Source: Muscardinus avellanarius
Taxonomy: Eukaryota > Chordata > Mammalia > Rodentia > Gliridae
DNA: 64,000 nt
Assembly (NCBI GenBank): GCA_963383645.1
Contig: OY726571.1
Location: 79,707,108 to 79,771,107, forward strand
Direction of reading: 5' to 3'
Of the stretch, positions 11,965 through 22,074 are shown one piece after another; within the stretch, counting starts at the first letter, position 1; the number at the start of each line of letters is the position of its first letter. The notes beneath the pieces were generated by a model that saw only the letters and a program-made list of their open reading frames with translations, ran no database searches and was not told the origin of the DNA. The position numbers and the translations under genes are program-made.

Positions 11965-12107
11965 TGTGCTGGAAGATTGCAGGTTCCGGTCCTGCCTCAG
12001 GAACTTAGTGAGGCCTTGGTATCAAAATAAAATAAAAATTAAAGAACTGGAGGGTATATCTTGGAGGCAGAATGTCCCTAGATTTAGTCTCTGGTACATC
12101 AAAATAT
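11965..12107 (+). mobile_element. B1-ID SINE, partial and decayed
   Basis: AACTTAGTGAGGCC, TCAAAATAAAATAA, then a diverged ID-like part ending CTGGTACATC. It begins within the left half and is older than the type 2 copy that follows directly. Confidence 0.7.
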
Positions 12108-12114
12108 AATAATC

Positions 12115-12303
12115 AGCCAGGCATGGTGGTGCACGCTTGTAATCCCCGCACTTGGGAGACGGAGATAGGAGAATCGCGCAGGTTTGAAGCCAGCTGTGCT
12201 GGCTTAAGAGACCCTGTTTCCAAATAAAAAAGTATAAAGTAGGTCTGGGAGTGTATCTTGGAGGTAGAAGTGCTTCCAGAAACCCCAGTTCCACACAAAA
12301 AAA
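12115..12303 (+). mobile_element. B1-ID SINE, type 2
   Basis: Starts AGCCAGGCATGGTGGTGCAC. It has AGCCAGCTGTGCTGGCT, the short stem typical of type 2, in place of the type 1 middle segment, then GTTTCCAAATAAA and an ID-like end. It is followed by a TTA-rich tail. Confidence 0.9.
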
Positions 12304-12349
12304 TCATTATTATTATTATTAAATATAAATTTTATTATTATTATTTCTC
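12304..12349. repeat. (ATT)n tract at SINE tail
   Basis: Imperfect ATT/TTA repeats directly after the A-tail of the type 2 SINE, which probably arose from it. Confidence 0.8.
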
Positions 12350-12631
12350 TGTTTCTGAGTGTAGGACAGAATTTATGACTTCCAGACAATAGAATGTACA
12401 GAGGCAGCAGCACAGGGCTGTGAGATTAGGTCCTCTGTCCTCTCTTTCTTGGATTTTTGCTCTGGGAGAAGTCAGCAGCCAACTAGGTCTGTCTCAGTGG
12501 AGGGCCACCTGTGGGATGTGTGGTGGGCAGAATCCCAAAAGGCCCCAGCTTCTCACCATTACTCATTGGCAGGTGCACAGAAGTGAAGCAGGTCCCCATC
12601 TTCCATGACACGGTGTGAAACAGCGAAAGAA

Positions 12632-12735
12632 GTCCAGGCCCTGGACCCAGACAGGCTTCGGCTTACATGGAATCACACAGCCTTCTTCCGTTTGGGCTTG
12701 GTAAAACCCCTACACCATCCAGTCTCTATTTCCTC
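12632..12735 (+). mobile_element. MIR, left part
   Basis: CCAGGCCCTGGACCCAGACAGG and CTATTTCCTCAT follow the MIR order (tRNA-like part, then CAGTTTCCTCATCTG). The element is interrupted by the SINE at 12736-12950 and resumes at 12962. Confidence 0.6.
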
Positions 12736-12950
12736 ATCTCTGTTTCCTTTTTTTTTTTTTTTTTTTTTTGTGGTACTGGGGGTGGAACCCAGAGGCTTTC
12801 TACCTCTGCACTATACTCCCAGACCTATTTTATAATTTATTTGGAAACAGGGTCTCACTAAGTAGCTGAGGCTGGCTTCGAACCCGTGCGATCCTCCTGT
12901 CTCAGCCTCCCAAGCACAGGGATTACAAGCGCGTGCCTCCACGCCCGGCT
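12736..12950 (-). mobile_element. B1-ID SINE inserted in a MIR
   Basis: Reverse-oriented: a long T-run, GGTGGAACCCAGAGGC, GGAAACAGGGTCTCACT, ending GCCTCCACGCCCGGCT. An 11-bp duplication TCTATTTCCTC lies at 12725-12735 and 12951-12961 and fixes the insertion site inside the MIR. Confidence 0.9.
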
Positions 12951-12961
12951 TCTATTTCCTC

Positions 12962-13075
12962 TTTCAAACAGAAATCATATCAAAATCTTAAGTATTCTAA
13001 GAAATTTTTTGAGAATTAAGTAAGATACAGTTCATAAAGGGCTTTGCACGGAACTGGAGTTAAGCATTAGTTCTT
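12962..13075 (+). mobile_element. MIR, right part
   Basis: GAGAATTAAGTAAGATACAG and AAAGGGCTTTGCACGGAACT match the 3' half of MIR (GAGGATTAAATGAGAT, AAGCACTTAGCACAG). Together with 12632-12735 it is one element. Confidence 0.6.
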
Positions 13076-14261
13076 TGTCCTGGCCTTGCGTTTCCTTCAC
13101 CATCATAACAGCTGAGTTGCTAACCAGTTGCTATTACAAGGGCATGCTCTCAGTGTCCTAGACAACGTGTCTGTGTATAAGCAACTAATAGTTGAAGAAA
13201 ATAGCAAAGGAATCAGAGGGGAGAAAATAACAAGAGATTAATGGGCAAGCGAACAAAATCGCAAACACCATCACCATCATCATCCTGAAACATTTTGGAA
13301 TTCTTTTATGTACATCTAAGGATTCCTGGTTGTTAAATTGAAGGAAGTCCAGAGGGGCCAGAGAAAGGCTGATCACCGTGTTAGAACAGCGCAGTGAGGA
13401 AGAACCCAGCCTCATGCTCTGGTTTCTTCCACGCCTCTTATCTCTTACCGAGAGCCCCTCTCTTCCATTCCTATTGAAACCTACCCTTTTCTGAGTGATA
13501 TCATGTCATAAGTAAACAAGTTAAAAAGCCAATTAACCCACTCACATCTTCCATCATGTAATAAAGTATGTCAGTAAGCATGAGTAAAAGCCAAATCTCA
13601 AGATTTATACACAGTTGAGAAAAAAGTTATACTATATAAAATAAAAAAGCCATAGGCCACTAGAACTCAATATTGACAATTAAATCCCAAATGGGTGCTC
13701 TAATTGTTCATTTTGAGATGGGCTGAACTCCAAAATCTTCCTGAAATAAAATTTGGAAGAAATTTAAACTATATTGAGAAATATTATCTTCATCTTTTCT
13801 TCATTGCTGGAAATAGAGGAATAACAAAATTCAACCCTTACCCTCCAGCATATACAAAATTAATTTTTATGGTTTGTGCTATTAAAGGAAATTTTGCCTA
13901 AGAAAAAACCAAAAATGTTTTCTTCTATGTATTCTAAAAGTTATACAGTTTTAAATTTAATATTTAGGAGCATGATTCATTTTTATTTCATTTTTGTGTA
14001 TGTTACAAAATAAGCATGAATAGAATATAATTGTTCTAGCATCAAATGGTTATGAAGCTACCCAATTCCCATTAATTTACTTGGGTAATATTGTCAACAT
14101 TCAGATATATACATAAATATTTGTATACATACATATACATGTATATATAAATTTATTTTTGAAAGCATTACTCTGCTCTATTTATATGTTTACCCTTTTC
14201 TCTATCATATAGTCTTCATTACAGTAACTTTATCATAAGATTTAAAATTAAGTTGTAAAAA
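13076..14261. other. Unassigned AT-rich DNA
   Basis: No gene or repeat recognised. Frames at 13185-13415 and 13704-13901 look like chance. Confidence 0.5.
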
Positions 14262-14412
14262 TCAGGTTTGAAGCCAGCCTCGACTACATAGTGAGGCTAC
14301 TACTCTACATAGCAGAGTAGTGAGAACCTGTTTCCAAATACAATATAAAATAGGTCTGGGAGTGTAGCCCAGAGGTAGAAGGTTCCATCCCCAGTACCAC
14401 CAAAATAAATAA
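14262..14412 (+). mobile_element. B1-ID SINE with mixed type 1/type 2 features and a hairpin
   Basis: 5'-truncated. It has type 2 diagnostic wording (GTTTCCAAATA, TAGGTCTGGGAGTGTAGCCC) yet retains the type 1-like CTACATAGTGAGG middle segment. That segment is partly duplicated and contains the inverted repeat ACTACTCT / AGAGTAGT (14299-14306 and 14314-14321). Confidence 0.8.
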
Positions 14413-16427
14413 ATTAATTTAATTTAATGTTATTTTACATTTTTATTTTTTATTGTTAGTATATAGAAATCAGTTGACTTTAATATATAAATTTTGTGTT
14501 CTGTGACATTGCAAAATCTATTTTAGAAGGTTTTCTTGGATAGATGATCATACTCTTTGCAGATAAATAGAGGTTTATTTTCTCTTCAAAATCGGTATAC
14601 CTTTCATTTCATTTTTTCTCTTAAGGCCTTGGATAAGCCCACAGTACAAAGTTAAAAAGTAATAATGAGAGCCGATGCCTCTTCATTCTTCCCAGACTTT
14701 GAGAGGGAGGCATATGACTTATCAACTCTGAGCATTATGGATCCTTTGGCTTCTGCCCTGGGACTCCATGTATAAACAGAGGAGGGGTTAGGTAATGAAA
14801 AACTGGCCCAGTACAGAGAGAGGTTCCAGGGAAATGCCCTTGGGGCACTAGCGACCCAACAAAAGAAAAGCTATGTGCTTAGACACCAGGCGGTGTCGTC
14901 CTTTAACTCTAATGCCCCTCTACCTGTCTCTGTCCTCACATTCTCAACTCCTTTCAGCCCAACTTTGTAATACGGACAGAAATGCAAAGGAAATTGTCTC
15001 CTGAGCCAAGGTGAAGGTGGCAAGCACACTGTGCTTGAGAATGCTCTCGACATGTGAAAGATTGGCCACACATCTCCTCAACTCCTGATCACACCTCCAT
15101 CATCAGCCTGAGACTCAGTAGCACACTCTCACACGGGAGAGCATTGTTTCCTCACTAATTTTTCATATTTCTTTCCTGAAGATGGAGTGAGGGCATTGCT
15201 GTAACCAATAAAAACCACATTAATGTCCTCCCAAATAAACATGTTTATGCAACTCAGACATAATAGGAAAATGATTTATTCCCCATAGTTTCTTCATATC
15301 ATGTATATATTTGGACCCATCTCTTTTCCCTACATGAAGATAATTAGAAGTGTTCATAAAAACTAGAAAATGCCTGGTACAAGAGAAGCTATTGTCTGCT
15401 GTCTTCCAGAGGAACATACATTTTCTGGATGCTTGGACTGGGAAATCTTTTCGTCCTGTTAAGTGTGCTTTTAGCTATATGAAGTAGCAATATGAGCCTA
15501 TCACTCAGCGTCTCCTGTGGCTCTGTGTGTCCAGGGAATGACATCCTGGCTCCCAGGCCAGTTTCCATCTGGCCTCCCAATTAGAGCCCAAAAGGATAGC
15601 TGATTTTCTGCTGCACTATGATAAGGCAATCAGTCGTAAGCTTTCATTTGTCAAAACTGTATTTGATTATGAAGTACTATGATTTTTATTGCAGCTTAAT
15701 ATGCACTGTGTTGTTCTGTTTGTTTACTCCCCATGCTCATCGCATGTCCCCTAACATGTGTCTATAGGCAATTTTCTGAATTATCAAAGCTAGTACCAGG
15801 AATGTGTATAGTTGCTTTTGTATTGATATTGTGAAGGAAACCCAGATGGTTTAATACACAGTGTTGGAAAGACTTTACAGGATGCAATAATATACGTTGA
15901 ATGTCTATAGTTAACACGATGCATAATGAGAGTTTGCATGTTAAAAATAGTTAGCAGGTTGCCAATGAGCTTTGTTTTGTAAGCTGGCTTGGTTGGTCAC
16001 ACAGTGCGATAAAGCAAAACACGGATGTTTGGGAACTATTTACGAAAGCTAAAATCTATTGTAAGTGAAATTAAGAAAGAGCTTACACTCCATTCTCTAC
16101 AGTGCTCTTGGCTGGAGCTTTTGATATAAGTAGCAAACTGGATAGAACCAAATTTTATCTACTTTTCTCTGCTTATACCTCTGGAGAGACCAGGACCACA
16201 AGGGCATTACTGTAAAGAGAGAACAGAGAGGAAAAGAAAAGTCGGTGGCCAATGATTAGTCTATCTCAAGCCAATCAGTAGAAATAAGATGATGAGTATT
16301 TAACTATGTCTTTCTGTCTTGCCTCACACCAACACCGAGAATGACAGATTTGTTTTAAAATCTGGTACCTGAATCCAACAAAGTGAGCTAAGCATGCTTT
16401 TTCACTATCAGGACAGAAAAGTCTATT
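14413..16427. other. Unassigned DNA
   Basis: AT-rich to about 14640, then mixed composition. No exon or repeat family recognised. Open frames at 14871-15071, 15220-15417 and 15389-15580 have no motif. Confidence 0.5.
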
Positions 16428-16435
16428 ACCTACTA

Positions 16436-16458
16436 GTCTTTCTTTCTCTCTTTCTTTC

Positions 16459-16497
<39 letters not shown>

Positions 16498-16677
16498 GAG
16501 GTTCCTGGAAGCCCTTATACCTCCAGGCTACACTACCAGACACCTATTTTTTTATATATTTTTATTTGGAAACAGGGTCTCTTACATCAGCGCGGCTGGC
16601 TTCGAACCTGCAGGATCCTCCTGTCTCCACCTCCCAAGCGCGGGGATTACAAGCGTGCGCCACCACGCCCGGCTTTC
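16436..16677 (-). mobile_element. B1-ID SINE, type 2, with (TTTC)n tail
   Basis: Reverse-oriented type 2 element: GGTTCCTGGAAGCCC, GGAAACAGGGTCTC, the stem CAGCGCGGCTGG, ending CCACGCCCGGCT. Its tail has become a TTTC/CTTT array at about 16437-16497. A short duplication ACCTACTA lies at 16428-16435 and 16678-16685. Confidence 0.9.
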
Positions 16678-16685
16678 ACCTACTA

Positions 16686-17444
16686 TTCTAAATCTGTATT
16701 TTTGATTATTGAAATCAATCACATACCTGCCTCATAGAAAGCCAAACCGGTCACTCATTGTGGCTTTTCTCTGGAATTTGATGAGAGTCAATCACAAAAG
16801 TGTTTGACTAATTTCAACAGCTGACACATTTCATCACAACCCAGGAATCCCACAGCACTGGTCTTATCAAAAGATTTTGTAAGATGGGTTGCATTGCTTA
16901 ATACAGAAGCATCCCTAAAAACAATTGCTCATAACTTTGAATCAATAAGAAACAAGAACAAAGTATACACAATAAACTGGGGCAGATGCACTCCTGAGAT
17001 CCATCCTCAGAGGACAATAAAAATAAAATAAAAGTACCTGAAGATTATGACAGATGAGTGTGTCCATAAACCAATGGGACCTATTCAACCCATCTCATGG
17101 GCAAGCGTGTTTCCACTAGGACACTGTACACTGTGAAATGTCTACTTGCCTGGGAGCATTGTGTCCTCCATCTGCAGTCGGTACTATACCAGAATGTGGA
17201 CTTGCTCTGCTCGATGCTTTCAAATAGAACCATTATGTATTTTCCAGTCAAGCTCAAAATAGGTCATGCTGAACCTTTAATGAGATTTCTTCTCATGAGG
17301 AACTTCTCCCTAAAGACTTTAAGGCCACTTTACAAACCACTTGCGGGTACTATTTTTTATATCCAAAGATTCAGATTTGTTTTCTTAATAAATAAGTTTG
17401 CCGGTGTTTCCTCTCTATGTGAGTCTAAATATTTGGATACTAAG

Positions 17445-17446
<2 letters not shown>
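16686..17446. other. Unassigned DNA
   Basis: No repeat recognised. The 146-codon frame at 17097-17537 ends in the GT array and an SINE piece, so it is not a credible protein. Confidence 0.5.
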
Positions 17447-17489
<43 letters not shown>

Positions 17490-17502
17490 TGTGTGTTTGT
17501 GT
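17447..17502. repeat. (GT)n microsatellite, first of two
   Basis: GT array with two GTTT interruptions, directly followed by a short antisense SINE piece. Confidence 0.9.
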
Positions 17503-17545
17503 TGGAGAAATTGAACCCAGAGGCATTCTGCTTGTGATATAATAA
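17503..17545 (-). mobile_element. SINE 3'-end fragment
   Basis: GAAATTGAACCCAGAGGCATTCTGC is the reverse complement of the ID-like end of the SINE. It stops after about 40 bases, so only the 3' terminus is present. Confidence 0.7.
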
Positions 17546-17564
17546 TTCCTATTTGATGTTTAAT

Positions 17565-17568
17565 TTGT

Positions 17569-17615
<47 letters not shown>
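17565..17615. repeat. (GT)n microsatellite, second of two
   Basis: GT array with one GTTTGT interruption, joined directly to the GGTACC end of the next antisense SINE. Confidence 0.9.
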
Positions 17616-17616
<1 letters not shown>

Positions 17617-17790
17617 TACCAGAAGCATTCTACCCCTGAGCTATACCTCCAGTCCTACTTTATTTCTTATTTTGAAACAGGATCCCACTAAGTTACACAG
17701 GGCATTTTTTAAGCTGGCCACAAACCTGTGATCGTCCTGTCTCAACCTACCAAATACTAGGATTATAAGCATGTGCCGCCATGCTCAGCT
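17616..17790 (-). mobile_element. B1-ID SINE, old
   Basis: Reverse-oriented: CATTCTACCCCTGAGCTATA, TTTTGAAACAGGATCCCACT, ending GTGCCGCCATGCTCAGCT. It is diverged, with CpGs largely lost. Confidence 0.85.
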
Positions 17791-17889
17791 GTTGTAATGC
17801 TTCCCATCACACAGGCAAGATGGTTTCCCATGATGATGTGGAAATCTATATTGTGGGCCTTACTTACATACCTTAAATAAACCTTTGTA

Positions 17890-18114
17890 GCCAGAAGTGG
17901 TGGCACACGCTTGTAATCCCCGTGCTTGGGAGGCGGAGACAGGAGGATCAGGCAGGTTCGTAGCCAGCCATGCTGGCTTATGAGACCGTTTTTCCAAATA
18001 AAAACATAAAATAATAGGTCTGGGAGTGTAGCCCAGAGGTAGAAGGGCTTCCAGGAACCCCCGTACCACCAAATAAATAAACAAATACATACATACATAC
18101 ATACATACATACAT
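17890..18114 (+). mobile_element. B1-ID SINE, type 2, with (ACAT)n tail
   Basis: AGCCAGAAGTGGTGGCACAC, the type 2 stem AGCCAGCCATGCTGGCT, GTGTAGCCCAGAGGTAGAAG, then ACCACCAAATAAATAA and an ATAC/ACAT array. A 9-bp duplication ACCTTTGTA lies at 17881-17889 and 18115-18123. Confidence 0.9.
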
Positions 18115-18123
18115 ACCTTTGTA

Positions 18124-18714
18124 TATTCTTTCTTCAAGAGAAGCTTTAACATAGCTGTGAAGTTTATGATGACCTTTGAAACTTGACTAGCATTCACCAG
18201 AAGAAAATGACAAAAGCCTACATTTCAGTCACTTACTTCTGGAGAAATGACAAGTGTGGTCTCATTGGCAAATCTACCACAAGAAAATCACATGCAATCA
18301 CACATGGTTATATTCAGGAAGTCCGGAATTGAAATAGTTTGAAAACTAATGTCTGTAATCAAATAATTGGCAAATTAACAATATCCTCTAAATTACCTCC
18401 TAAAGTAATTGTAACATTTATAATCAAATAAATTTGCAAAAGAGATTTTCCCATGCTTGTTTTTTTTCAGATTCATTCAAAGTCAGAACTTTTTATAATG
18501 TTACTTTTCATTATTTTAATTCTAAGGTAGGTAACAAACCTTGAAAATTTCTGGTTTTATCATTATTTTTACCTTTTTTATTTATTTTTGCTGCCAGTCT
18601 TTTTGCATATTTGTTAACCACAGGCAGGAATATGTTTAGAAAAAATAAACTTGATTCAAGAATCATGAGGATTTATACCTGTTCCAGTCAATATCCTCAT
18701 AGCCATAATCTAAA
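18124..18714. other. Unassigned AT-rich DNA
   Basis: No gene or repeat recognised. Confidence 0.5.
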
Positions 18715-19101
18715 GACCTGACCACTTAACTTAGAGGAAAGAAACTGTTTTCATACAGTTTAGGTTTTAGTCCATGTGAGGCTGGGGACCTTGTATCTCA
18801 GGACATGGTGTCTGGAGGTAGAGAAAGGAAGAGCACATGGCACATGGTTGAGGTCCTCACATCATGGAGACTGGAAGCAAAATGAGAACACAGGGAGGAG
18901 GAACCATATGTAATCCTCAAGGTCAACCTCCCAGGGACCCATCTTTCCATCCACAACCTACCAGCCAAGGCCACTGTCTAGATAAATGTATTGTAATGGA
19001 TTTATCCACTGCTAGGATTACAACCCTCATGACTCAACTATATCGACCCTGATTATTAATAAATGAGCTCTTTAAGGGACATTTTATATCTAACTATAAC
19101 A
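18715..19101 (-). mobile_element. MaLR-type LTR
   Basis: Read on the minus strand it starts TGTTATAGTTAGATATAAAA, continues with AGAGCTCATTTATTAATAAT and a GTCATGAGGG block, and ends in a TTTCTTTCCTCTAAG-like terminus. It is clearly related to 49294-49693 and 23240-23531. A solo LTR with no internal region nearby. Confidence 0.65.
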
Positions 19102-19547
19102 ATCCCCAAGGCAGTCTTTCAGTAAAACCCATCATCATCAGCGTGCTTTTGCTTTTATTTGGTTTATTCGGTTTTCTGACCTTTATTCCTGACAAATACT
19201 ACATATTTCAGAAGCAGTATGAGTTCTTATCAGGAAAAGGGTAAGATAGCAACTCAGTGGATAATAATGCATTTACCAGTCAGTGATACAGAAATCATTG
19301 TAAAAAAGTACAAAGGAAGTCCGAGTTGCGTGTGTGAAGAGAAAGGACATTTTCTTGTTTCAGTAGGAAAGCATCTGATCAGATATTGAAAGTGTCAGCA
19401 ATTTTGGTTTAGCCATGTATGGCCTGGAAGTTAGTTCAGCTAGTAATGTCCTGTGAAATCCATGCACTGTTCCTAACATATATTATCCCACTGGTAACCC
19501 TGAGCCTCCATGCTATGAAACCGTAAGGGGGATGTACATTACTGCGC
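19102..19547. other. Unassigned DNA
   Basis: No gene or repeat recognised. Confidence 0.5.
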
Positions 19548-19690
19548 ACTCCATAGTTTAAATCTTGGATCCATCATTTGCTAGCTGTGCGAGCTTGTTT
19601 GAGATCCTGTTCCTTTCTGGGCTTTTGTTTTCTCATCTATAAAGTGGATCGTTGATATCTATTTTGCTAAAAGGATTAAGTGAGAAGCCA
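19548..19690 (+). mobile_element. MIR
   Basis: A good MIR series: GTTTAAATCTTGGATCCATC, TTGCTAGCTGTGCGAGC, TTGTTTTCTCATCTATAAAG, AAAAGGATTAAGTGAGA. Confidence 0.8.
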
Positions 19691-19769
19691 TGCTTTTCAG
19701 CCTTTTCATGGCTTAGGACCTAAGATCTCTCTGCAGACTGTTCTCAACATGGTAAGCCCATAACTTTTG

Positions 19770-19969
19770 TAACCCCTAAATCAGGACAAGCTACCCAAGA
19801 TTCTTCAGTGGCTTGTTCCAGATTATTCAGAGTAAAAGCTGAAGTCATTACAATGGCTGTAACTCCCCCGCCCACACACACACAGGATCTGCCGTCATTC
19901 CTGGTCTGTCCTGTCCTTGTCTTCATTTTCTAGAACACTCTCCTGCCTCAGGCGACTTCAGATGTACTA
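19770..19969 (+). mobile_element. L2, part 1
   Basis: TTCTTCAGTGGCTTGTTCC, TTCAGAGTAAAAGCTGAAGT, TTACAATGGCTGTAA follow the L2 3' region in order. It is interrupted at 19970 by a SINE. Confidence 0.75.
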
Positions 19970-19984
19970 TTCTCCTTGTATCTT

Positions 19985-20213
19985 TTTGTTTGTTTGTTTG
20001 TTTTTTGGTTTTTTGTGGGTCTGGGGATGGAACACAGGGGCATGTGACCTCTGAGCTACACCCCCTGCCCTATGTTTTATTCTTTATTTTGAAACCGGGT
20101 CTCACTGAGTTGCAGAGGGCCTCACTAAGTAGCTGAGGCTGACCGCAAACCGCGATCCTCCGGTCTCAGCCTCCCGAATGCTGGGATTACAAGCGCACGC
20201 CACCACGCCTGGC
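19985..20213 (-). mobile_element. B1-ID SINE, type 1, inserted in L2
   Basis: A full reverse-oriented type 1 element: GTGGGTCTGGGGATGGAACA, TTTTGAAACCGGGTCTCACT, CTAAGTAGCTGAGG, ending CACCACGCCTGGC. A perfect 15-bp duplication TTCTCCTTGTATCTT lies at 19970-19984 and 20214-20228. Confidence 0.95.
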
Positions 20214-20228
20214 TTCTCCTTGTATCTT

Positions 20229-20378
20229 CACAACCTTCATAGTCACACACCTGTCTCGGGGTCTTTGCATGACCTGCTTTTGTTCATGAATACTCTTTCT
20301 TCAAACAGACATATAGTTCACATCCTTTCCTGATTTAACTCCTGGCTCAGTTCTGACCTTCTTAACGTGGCTTTATCA
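20229..20378 (+). mobile_element. L2, part 2
   Basis: GGGGTCTTTGCATGACCTGC, ATACTCTTTCTTCAAACAG, CTCCTGGCTCAGTTCTGACC fit the L2 block CAGGGCCTTTGCAC...CTGGAATGCTC...TCAGGTC. It is interrupted again at 20379. Confidence 0.75.
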
Positions 20379-20553
20379 GCCAGATGTGGCGGCACCCACC
20401 TTTGACCCTAGTACTTGGGAGACTGAGGCAGGAGGAGCATAGGCTGAGGCTAGTATGTGGTGGTTTAGCTAGACCCTGTTATAAGATAAAAATAAAATAG
20501 GGCTAGTGATACAGGTCAGAGACAAAAGGGCCCTGGGCTCAATCTTTAATAAC
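20379..20553 (+). mobile_element. B1-ID SINE, old, inserted in L2
   Basis: GCCAGATGTGGCGGCACC, TAGTACTTGGGAGACTGAGG, a worn middle, AGGGCTAGTGATACAGGTCA, then a CA array as tail. More diverged than the SINE at 19985. Confidence 0.8.
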
Positions 20554-20554
20554 A

Positions 20555-20606
<52 letters not shown>
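20554..20606. repeat. (CA)n microsatellite at SINE tail
   Basis: A nearly pure CA array that starts where the SINE 3' end stops. Confidence 0.95.
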
Positions 20607-20607
<1 letters not shown>

Positions 20608-20875
20608 TGAATAAAAAAATGTGTACACCCTTGGTTAACCTTCCTCAATCCTCTGCACTCTTGTTCTGGTCAACTCTGCATCATCTGATACTCTCAAACA
20701 GCTCACCCTTGACTTGCTGTCGTTGTAACTTGTCACTTTTCCTCTAGGACATTAAATCATACGGATTTCTTTGTGGGCTTCATTCTCTAATTTACTTTTC
20801 ACACCTAGAATGGCACACAGCATAGTGTAGACGCTCAAACAGGATTGGTAAAGGGGTGGGTAATAAGTGAGTGGG
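20607..20875 (+). mobile_element. L2, part 3 (3' end)
   Basis: After the SINE the L2 continues to its terminus: AATGGCACACAGCATAGTG and GACGCTCAAACAGGATTGGT match the TGGCACATAGTAGG-CGCTCAATAAAT end. Confidence 0.65.
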
Positions 20876-21955
20876 GACGACTTTTGTCTTCTTATTGCTT
20901 TTCTTTGTCATCACTTGGCTCCTGGTGGCCACCTTCATTCTTTTCCGAGTACCGCATGTGGCAGGTGAATCATTCTTCCCAAGGAGGCGCAACCTGGTCA
21001 CGAGCCCAGGCAGCCTCTAGCTACCTCGGAACATGATCATTCTCCATTTCTCTGCTTTTACAAAATAGCTGCACAGCAGTATGCCTTTGAGTGAGCATTC
21101 AAGAGTCTCCAAAGAACACTGTTTTCTTTGTAGTTTTGCTGTGGGGGAAAAAAACATATCTTTGCAAAACTCAATCTTGCCAAGCGCCACAATTTCTCTC
21201 TTTTTGTGGCCTGCAATATAAGGCCCATTCAGAATTCACTTTTCAGCCACAGCTGATGGGATCTATCTCCCTGTCTTTCCACCAAATGCAGAGCCCACCT
21301 TCACTGGGCCTCCATAGATGGTGTCCAGCTTCATTTCTGCTAATGAGACAGAAAGAGCCATGCCACAGCCAAACAGGATGCTCCCAAGTGTATTTGAACA
21401 CGTGCAGCATGTGGGGGGTGGCATCAATCATGAAGTTAAAAAATTACTCCCGCTTAACTAGTATTCTGCAGTTGACCTCTTATTTCTCATATAAATACCG
21501 GAACATAAATTAGGTTGAGAGAGATGAGAGATAGTTCCAGAGAGAAAATGTGAAAAATTGTTCTTTTGTTTTCATTGGGGCAAATGCAGCCCGTGCAGGA
21601 CAGGTATGGTTGTGCAGGAATGATTTGAAATATTCTAATAAGCTTCTATTCAATTAACAATAGATGGTTCCACAAGGACAGGATGTGGTTCTAAAGGGAA
21701 ACTGGGACTAAACAAAAACATTGTCCGGCAACTGGATTAGAGAGGATGCTTCCCCCATTACCACTTCAACAAGTTTAAGTTATAAAATTATAGAAGACAA
21801 CACAACTGTGAATAAAACAAACATATAAGATTATTCCAACAGGGTAATTTCTTTAATTAGGTTGGACTGTAAGTATGCGTAATTTCCATACAGCTCGTAA
21901 ATTTGGATACTGGCCTTGTGAGTCAGTAAGACACTGAATTTATTGGAATGGCAAT
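20876..21955. other. Unassigned DNA
   Basis: Includes a 140-codon plus-strand frame at 21091-21513 with no recognised motif. No repeat family identified. Confidence 0.5.
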
Positions 21956-22074
21956 CTTTCTTTTTTTCTTTCTTTCTTTCTTTCTGCCTTCCTTCCTTCC
22001 TTCCTTTCTTCCTTCCTTTCTTTCTTTGTCTCTCTCTTTATTTCCTTCCTTCTTTCTTCTTTCCTCCTTTCTTG
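21956..22074. repeat. Pyrimidine tract (CTTT/CCTT)n
   Basis: About 120 bases of almost pure C and T on the plus strand, in imperfect CTTT and CCTT units. The frame over it (21943-22209) is compositional. Confidence 0.9.

Noticed and set aside
16394..16705. 103-codon frame rich in Phe, Leu and Ser
   Set aside because: Translated TTTC array plus antisense SINE.
17097..17537. 146-codon frame with Cys-Val repeats
   Set aside because: The end is a translated GT microsatellite and SINE fragment.
17763..18197. 144-codon minus-strand frame
   Set aside because: It is a translation of the type 2 SINE and its ACAT tail.
21091..21513. 140-codon plus-strand frame
   Set aside because: No known motif and an overlapping minus-strand frame; treated as chance.
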